The translations under genes were made by a program, and so were the position numbers. Shown here piece after piece: positions 57,680 to 64,000 of a stretch of DNA of 64,000 nt; position 1 is the stretch's first letter; the number at the start of each line of letters is the position of its first letter. Location of the stretch: positions 22,959,070-23,023,069 of the forward strand of contig NC_092671.1 in assembly GCF_964355755.1 (NCBI RefSeq). The letters run 5' to 3'. The notes beneath the pieces were generated by a model. The model worked only from the letters and a program-made list of their open reading frames with translations, made no database searches and was not told the DNA's origin. Source of the stretch: Antedon mediterranea (Eukaryota; Echinodermata; Crinoidea; Comatulida; Antedonidae).

Positions 57680-59246
57680 TAGTTATCCGCATTCAGCGGA
57701 TAACTCCTTGTAACTGTCCTGTTTCATCATCTTTTTTTTTTCTGTATTATTCTTTCTTTCTGTCATTTTTGATTTGAGCGTATCTCAAAAACGTGTAAAG
57801 TAAACATTTCATAACTTTGTCAACATATGGGTATTCACCTGAAGTTGTGCTTTTCTATTTTTGAATGACGTCAGAATTGCACAACATGACTTACGCGCGT
57901 TTTAACAAATTTCGCGTATTTAACATAAATCGAAATCCATATAACAATTTAAATTGAAACTTAACAAAAGTTTAAGTTATATCTTGCGCTAACTGACTGT
58001 GTAAGAAAAATGGCATGCTTCACACGAAGTTACGCGCGTTTAAAATTCCAAAACGCGAAAAATCAATTTCTAATCAACTTTCTACGCGTTTCATGTCATT
58101 TTGAGCATGTAAAAAATTCCCACACGCACGCATTTTTTTACGCGCGCCGTGCACACGTAGCGTTGAAAACAATTTTTTTCACGTGATTTATGTTTTTCCA
58201 GCCTTTTCTAGTAATTTTACCAACTTTTAAACAATTTCGACTTAAAGTTACGTCATACGAGCACGTCGAATTGGACAATTTACGCAGGTTTTTGATGAAA
58301 AAGTTAAAAAATTTGTCAAAATTATGCCTTTTTTTAAACAGTCGTAATTTCTAAACTACACGGTCAACGTTTTGTGGATGACATATTCTGGAAGTTGATT
58401 AGTTAGATATCGGATCATGTATTAATATGGCTAACCGGACATTATGACGTCATCGTATGGCCACGCTAATATAAAATATAGGATTTTTGTATCTTTCGTC
58501 ATAGCTCATCACATTTAATAGAGCGCATCTCTACTTATCCGTTTTCCATTTTCACCCCGATTTTGATATTGTCTAGGTCAATCAACTATCTTTCGCATGA
58601 GTTAAAAATATTTTAATTTTTATGACGTCATCATGCCTAAAAATTTTAATTAAGTGGGTCATTAATTTCATCTTTACAGTAAACTTTTATCTGTTATAGC
58701 TCGTAAGAATAAAATGTGATAATCACGATTAAAACATTTTCCGGAAGCTATTGGATTGTAGATACGAAATCATGTGAACATTTTGCCAATCGAATGTTGT
58801 GACGTCATCATATGGCCAGTTAAATAAAAAAAGTCGTATTTTCATATTTTGGGTCATCATTCATTACATTTAAAAGAGGGCGCATCAATATTTCAAGTAT
58901 TCAAATTTCTTCTACACGTTAATATGTTGTTACTGAGATAATTTCCTCCCGAAATTGCTATCTTGGTGTTTCATTTTGATACCGTAACCATGTTAAAAAT
59001 TTGAAAAAAATTGCAGGTTCCGTAATTTCACCTATTCTACACTGTATGTAATATGTATACAGATTATACTGTATATACTATGTGACACAAAATAGACTGA
59101 ATTCAGCACTAACAACGTATGATATTCTTCAGTTCAGGTCATAATGCCATAATCTTTATCTGTGTGCAATATTTCAACGTATGACGTGCACGTGGCGTTT
59201 GTCGTGCGGATAACTAACTCGTCAAAGTGACGAGTTTCATGTCTAG
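57680..59246 (+). mobile_element. Helentron-like element, family A, copy 2
   Basis: The 5' palindrome is AGTTATCCGC attca GCGGATAACT. Near the 3' end lie GTGCGGATAACTAA, the hairpin ACTCGTCAAAGTGACGAGT and TTCATGTCTAG (ending at 59246). Length is 1567 bp, against 1592 and 1575 bp for the other full copies. TGACGTCA palindromes recur along it. Confidence 0.8.
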
Positions 59247-59939
59247 TTTTTATTTATTTATTTCTGTACAGATTTTGTGTGTCAATAATCTCAAAAAGTT
59301 AAATGTCAATAATCACCAAAATTTCAAAATATATTTGAAATAATTTAATTTAGTTGTAGTTAGGATTTCAGCGTGATCACTCATCCCTGACGTCATTCAC
59401 ATTATCAATCATATCTTTATAATTCATTATCACATGTGAATAAAATTCACTACACATAAACTTCAGGTCAAAGGTAAAAATATTAGCAAATAAAAACTTG
59501 CGCATTTCAAGGTCATGCGCGTGAAATTGCGCGTTAAAAATTAAAAAAGCTCAAAATTAAGTTTTGACCTGAATTTCAAAAAATTACTGAGCAAAAATGC
59601 TTTTTTGCGCATGCGAATCTTAAAAAGCGTAAAAAAATAAAATTTGTTGTATAAATCGCATTCTAATCACAATTCTTAGTACATTTACAGAATTCGAGTC
59701 AATTCCGACCTAAAATAACGCTATACGAGCATGTTAAAAATTACAAAATGCGCAAAAGTGAAACAAAAGTGCTGAAAATGGTAAAAAATAAGGCATTTTT
59801 AAAATGAAAATATTTCTTCAGAATGCACGATGACCCCTAATTTTTGTAACTTACTCTGGAAGCCATTGAGTTGTAGATATGAATTCATTCATACATTTGG
59901 CGGACAAAATGTTGTGATGTCATCAAATGGCCACTTCAA

Positions 59940-60195
59940 TTTAAAAACACCGCAAATCCCGCAAACCCTATCGAACCAACATAAAAGTGATTGAATCATG
60001 TAGTGTACAACCCACTGGGTATATCCATGTAAAAAAAATACATTTTTACTGTTAACTAATTATTTTTGGGGTAAAACATCATTTTTTGGTCAAAAATGAT
60101 TGCTAAACCCTGCAAACCTCCAAAAAAATATAGCAAACCCCATCGAACCAACATAAAAGTGATTGAATTGAATGAATTGATTGAATGAATGATTT
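59940..60195 (+). repeat. Small insertion with internal direct repeats in family C copy 2
   Basis: Not present in copy 1 at the same point. Contains CGAACCAACATAAAAGTGAT twice (59974, 60147) and GATTGAATGAAT-type words at its right edge. Confidence 0.6.
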
Positions 60196-61034
60196 TTCAT
60201 CTTTTTTTGTAGGTTATCGCATTCAATAGAGGGCATCTCCGTTATTTGAGCCCGATTTTCACACAAATTTTAGTATGACTTGCCACTCTTTTAATTTCGA
60301 TGACGTCATCACGCGTAAAAACTTGAATAACGTAGGTTGTGTAATTTGACCTTCAGCGTGTATTTAAATATCTCACATCTATTCAGAATTAAAGGTGACC
60401 TTGTTGATTATAATTGATTATGAAAACTAATGAAATGAAGATATAAATTCACATAAAAACTAAGCTTTTCGGATGTTGTGACGTTATGATATGGCCAGTT
60501 GAATTTAAAAAGTAGTTTTTTCATCTCTTTCGTCAAATTTATAAAAATCTCAAAGGGTGCGCACTGCGCATCTACATGCAAAATTTTCTTCCAAATCTTA
60601 TATTTTGTTGCTCAATTCATTATCTTTCGATATTGTTATCCACAAGTTTATTTTGATAATATCATCAATGCCAAAAAAATTAGAACATGATGTGGGTCCC
60701 GTAATTTCACCAATGCTACACTGTATATAGATATACAGTATCTGTACATAATGCATATGGCATAGGCACAACTCAGCACACTATAAGCGTATAATAGGAT
60801 GGTATACATCAACATTTTCCAATTGTATGTTTAAAAAATATTAATGTCAATAAAATTATAAAAATGATCACCTATAATTCGTCAAAGTGACGAATTAAAT
60901 TCTAGTTGTTATTGTGGATGTCTTGTTAACTTTTTGTGGATCTGTTTAATATGTATATTTGACTTTTTTTATGTATTTTTGTGATGTTAAAAGGTAATAA
61001 TTTGTGTAGGCCCACTTGTTTTTTTCTAATCTCA

Positions 61035-61252
61035 ACAGACATATCTGACCAACTGCTCGGTGTCTTACTGCATTCCAGTAATTCACATACGCATGGACAT
61101 GAGTTACTCAAGGTTTAATATACGGTACAAGCCTAAATGGATATTCAAACCAGGCAAGTACCTTTCTGATATTATAAATGACCTTGGTATTGCCCATTCC
61201 AAACTAATAGTCGTGGCGGTAGAAAAAATAAATGTCATATCAAAAGAATAAT
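61035..61252 (+). CDS. Unassigned possible exon
   Basis: The frame is open from a plausible 3' splice site (TTTTTTCTAATCTCAACAG, ending 61037) to a TAA at 61250-61252. The product would contain PVIHIRMDMSYSRFNIRY and KYLSDIINDLGIAHSKLIVV. The composition looks protein-like, but I do not recognise the family. It could be a terminal host exon or a transposon remnant. Confidence 0.3.
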
Positions 61253-62880
61253 TACAAATATATAAAATAGATTTTAATTACAGTCAGCTTAAACCTACTG
61301 TACAAACCGCAAGATGAACACAATAATCTAGTTTGTTTCTGGAATAATAATATCCTGGATTTCTATAGCACCTAATGAAACATCTAAGTGCTGAACATTA
61401 TTACCCCAGTCACGGAAACATAGTCCCTTAATGCAGCTAATCACTGCAAAGTTGTGTCTTGATCTAACCGGGTTGCCATTTATACACATGGGTGGAGAGA
61501 GGCAAACTTAAGTAAAGTATCTTGCCTACCCAATAGAAAAAATGTGCGGGATCCCGCTGGGATTTTAGCGGGATACGATCTCGTTCGACCTGGGCTTTTA
61601 GTCGGGATTCCCAGTCAAACAGGACGGAAACCCGTTTTGATATCCCGATTTGATTTTCCGATTATTCAGGATTCCCGATTGGAATTTATTGGATCGAAAA
61701 AAAAATTTTAAGTAAAAAACCGACTTCCGGTTGATTTTAACCTTTGCCCCTGGATTTGCTCATGAATATGCATATATTGTTCAATTTTCCCCATGAGGGG
61801 AAACACTGATCAAAACTTATCGCACTGCCGGCTGCCGTAGGAACAACAACCTCTCGCGCGCAATCGACACGACGGCGGGGACAGAAAACATTTTTAATCA
61901 ATGATTATGGCGAGTCAGAAGGGTCAGAAGCGTCCTGGTGCCTTAGTCACAAATTCAGAAAAAAGGGAAAAGTAGAATAAATACCAATATCAGTAATCGC
62001 AGAATACTGCTAAGTCCGGAAGTTTTTGTAAGATGGACAGCAGTTCAGGATTCAAAAAATCTTGAGTGTACAGTATTCTGACTGTCTGGGTGGACCCAGG
62101 GCCGTCCGTCCTACCTCCACCCAGTAGGCAGGGAATAATTTCGCCAGTGTAGCATAGCAAAAGGCTATACAAAACAACCGTTTTGCTACAGACTTCTAAA
62201 ATTGTGTAGCAAAAAATACTTTCTCGACTCAAAAATCAATTTGATTAGCAATATTGCTAAACAAAATTTAGACATTTTTCCCTGGTAGGCCTAGGCTAGG
62301 CATAGCTACTACTCTAGTAAAGTAGGCTAGACCTAGCCCTTCTAACTGGGCCCTAGGGGCCTAACTCTTATTTATGATGAAATGCATGAAAAGTTCGCAA
62401 ATAACAAACTAATAACATATGTTAAATTATTTAGCATATAAATAAGATAGGTAGGCCTAGCTAATCCTTGTTATAGATAGATAGCCTTCACATTATATTT
62501 AACCACCATGCATGTTTATTCTAAATTCTACTACTAGGCTTATCTATATATAAATTATTAATTATTATAGGTATGAAAAAACAAAGCAGTCAACGATGAC
62601 AATGCCTTCTTCTAATGAAATGACTTCTACAACTACTAGTAGGCCTAGGAGTACTACTAGTACTACTACTGCTTGGACTATGCCTACTACTAGGAGGAGT
62701 TTGCAACAAGTGGACAAACAAGCATCTCCCCAGTTTGCAACAGCAATGACTTGACATCCACTCCAATCCAATGATGACAGTGGAAACAAAATTGGTGACA
62801 CAACATCATAGTTCAGATTCCACTGAAAATCAGTAAGATTCTATGATTTTCAATTTTAAAAGTAACATCAAATTTTAGAG
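61253..62880. other. No gene assigned
   Basis: Includes a GGGAT/ATCCC-rich stretch with inverted motifs (61545-61690), a GC-richer patch with an ATG-led 22-codon frame at 61906, and a Thr/Ser-rich open frame at 62573-62812 over ACTACTAGTAGG-type simple sequence. None is convincing as a gene. Confidence 0.4.
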
Positions 62881-62884
62881 ATAG

Positions 62885-63050
62885 GCTGCGCAAAAAAATT
62901 GTGGAAATAAAGAACACAGGTGAAAAAAAAAATCTGTACAATCACAAGTGTTATCTGCAACACAAAAGTTGCAGATAATCAATAAAGAGAAAAAAACCAG
63001 ATTGGATAATTACACAAGGAATTATCCGCTAATGTGCGGATAACTAATTA
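62885..63050 (-). repeat. Helentron-like terminal fragments, minus strand
   Basis: AATTATCCGCTAATGTGCGGATAACT (arms at 63021-63046) resembles the family A 5' palindrome in reverse orientation. GTTATCTGCAA...TTGCAGATAA (62948-62979) resembles a family B 5' palindrome. No 3' ends are seen to the left, so both are 5'-end remnants or very short derivatives. Confidence 0.5.
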
Positions 63051-63059
63051 AACTCAACT

Positions 63060-63570
63060 TATTTTTAAGTTATGTTATTCATACTCACCCTATCCTCAGG
63101 ATTGTTTCCCCATGTTTCAGTTCGATCAGAGCAATTAAAAAATGTTTTAATTGACCTATGACGTTGATGACCGAAATACTGAGTTGCACCCACTACCCCT
63201 TGTCTCTGAATAAACCCTTGATTTACAAAAAAAACTACAATTCCAAGTGAAGCGATTTAGCCTGACCTTCCTGATCTTTTAACACTCTATATATTATACT
63301 ATTGATCATGAGTTTCAGCTTGATCAGAGCAGTTTCAAAATTTTATCTTGACCTTTGACATCGCATGACCTTGGGTAGTACCCTCCTTGATATCGGATTC
63401 ATACTCACCAATATTCTCAGGATTTCAGCCCGATTGGAACAATTTGACAATTTTGAGATTTAAACTTGACCTATGACTTTGAAAACCTAAGTTTAAACCA
63501 CAAAGTTTGAAGACTTTACAATTTTGAAATTTTAACTTGACCTTTGACACCGATTGTCGGAAAGAAAAAA
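63060..63570 (+). repeat. Degenerate ~180-bp repeat (TTGACCTATGAC)
   Basis: Three to four poorly conserved units, each with CTCAGGATT or GAGTTTCAG, then GATCAGAGCA, then ACTTGACCTTTGAC. No coding. Confidence 0.5.
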
Positions 63571-64000
63571 CAAAGTTTCATTTGTGAAACAGAATCAGTC
63601 ATCAGGTAATAGGAAGTATAAGTTACTGCTGTGAAAAAATTGGAAGCCTTTTTGCAGACATCAGATCATGCCTGTCAAATCAACCAGAGCTCCCAGTGCG
63701 ACCGTCTCAGATTTTGACGAAACTTTACAAAAAAAAAACAACCTTACGATATGTAGTTTCCAAGATATCAATATCTCGGAAACTACATTCGCATACATCA
63801 AATTTTTTGATAAGTTAGTTTTTCACAACATTGGATATTTGTGGAGTTTTTAGATGGCCAGGGGGGAACTTTTTCTAAATTTGGTTGATTTGACATGGAA
63901 TGATGCAAAAATCAAGTTTGTTGTCACGCATCTTTTATTCCGTCTCCATCATGTTTTCTTCTGTGAAATTGATAGCTTTAAAGAAGGTGAAGAAAGTTAC
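63571..64000. other. Right edge, no gene seen
   Basis: Contains a hairpin (63751-63788, arms ATGTAGTTTCC...AGATAT). Open frames are short and unrecognised. Confidence 0.4.

Larger units (their letters stand above)
57621..60905 (+). mobile_element. Helentron-like element, family C, copy 2 (holds family A)
   Basis: It has the 5' palindrome AGGTGATCATTT/AAATGATCACCT (57623-57652). Near the 3' end are TGATCACCT, the hairpin AATTCGTCAAAGTGACGAATT and CTAG (60902-60905) followed by TT. Family A (57680-59246) interrupts it right after AAATCTTTATTAT, at the same place as in copy 1. The remaining C interior (59247-60901) matches 27836-29346. No protein is encoded. Confidence 0.75.

Noticed and set aside
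61990-62232. Minus-strand frame with YTQDF, considered as a SETDB1 linker
   Set aside because: Only four residues agree and splice sites are not convincing.

Overview
The window is AT-rich animal genomic DNA. Three things show this: spliced genes with GT/AG introns, metazoan non-LTR retrotransposons, and cut-and-paste DNA transposons with target-site duplications. No operon or prokaryotic gene is visible. The many TAGGCCTA/AGGCCT words and the mix of MULE, Harbinger, hAT, Helentron-like, CR1/Jockey-like and tRNA-derived elements suggest a marine invertebrate, possibly an echinoderm-like deuterostome. That placement is inference, not proof.

The one convincing host gene lies on the minus strand between about 49.6 and 30.7 kb. 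Four exons (49462-49637, 45236-45263, 43705-43997, 30712-30833) encode an MBD-like segment followed by the pre-SET domain of a SETDB1/eggless-type histone H3K9 methyltransferase. All splice phases agree, including a 28-nt microexon. The catalytic SET exons and the upstream Tudor exons were not found. The introns are packed with transposons.

Layout: 0.5-5.2 kb, a complete MULE with a 9-bp target duplication, inverted minisatellite arrays as its termini, a spliced FLYWCH-MULE transposase with one frame break, and a nested MITE. 5.7-7.8 kb, an inverted-repeat element. 8.0-9.4 kb, a truncated Helentron-like composite and a Harbinger transposase fragment. 11.1-19.6 kb, a large inverted-repeat (foldback-like) structure with CGTATACG arrays, interrupted by a CR1/Jockey-like LINE with a 2A-like motif. 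20.5-23.1 kb, a TA-flanked element interrupted by a second LINE. 24.5-29.4 kb, nested Helentron-like elements. 30.7-49.6 kb, the SETDB1-like gene, with a third LINE (37.3-42.9 kb) that is itself interrupted by a DNA transposon, plus MITEs and a solo LTR. 50.0-51.2 kb, a hAT-like element. 51.3-60.9 kb, further Helentron-like elements, one interrupted by a 5-kb Harbinger-like element that carries a hairpin minisatellite. 61-64 kb, mostly unassigned.

The best candidate for something little described is a set of three related non-autonomous Helentron/Helitron2-like families (A, B, C). They have palindromic 5' ends, asymmetric terminal inverted repeats and a 3' hairpin followed by CTAG. They are nested in one another, and family A sits at the same internal position of family C in three separate loci. 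They carry regularly repeated TGACGTCA palindromes.
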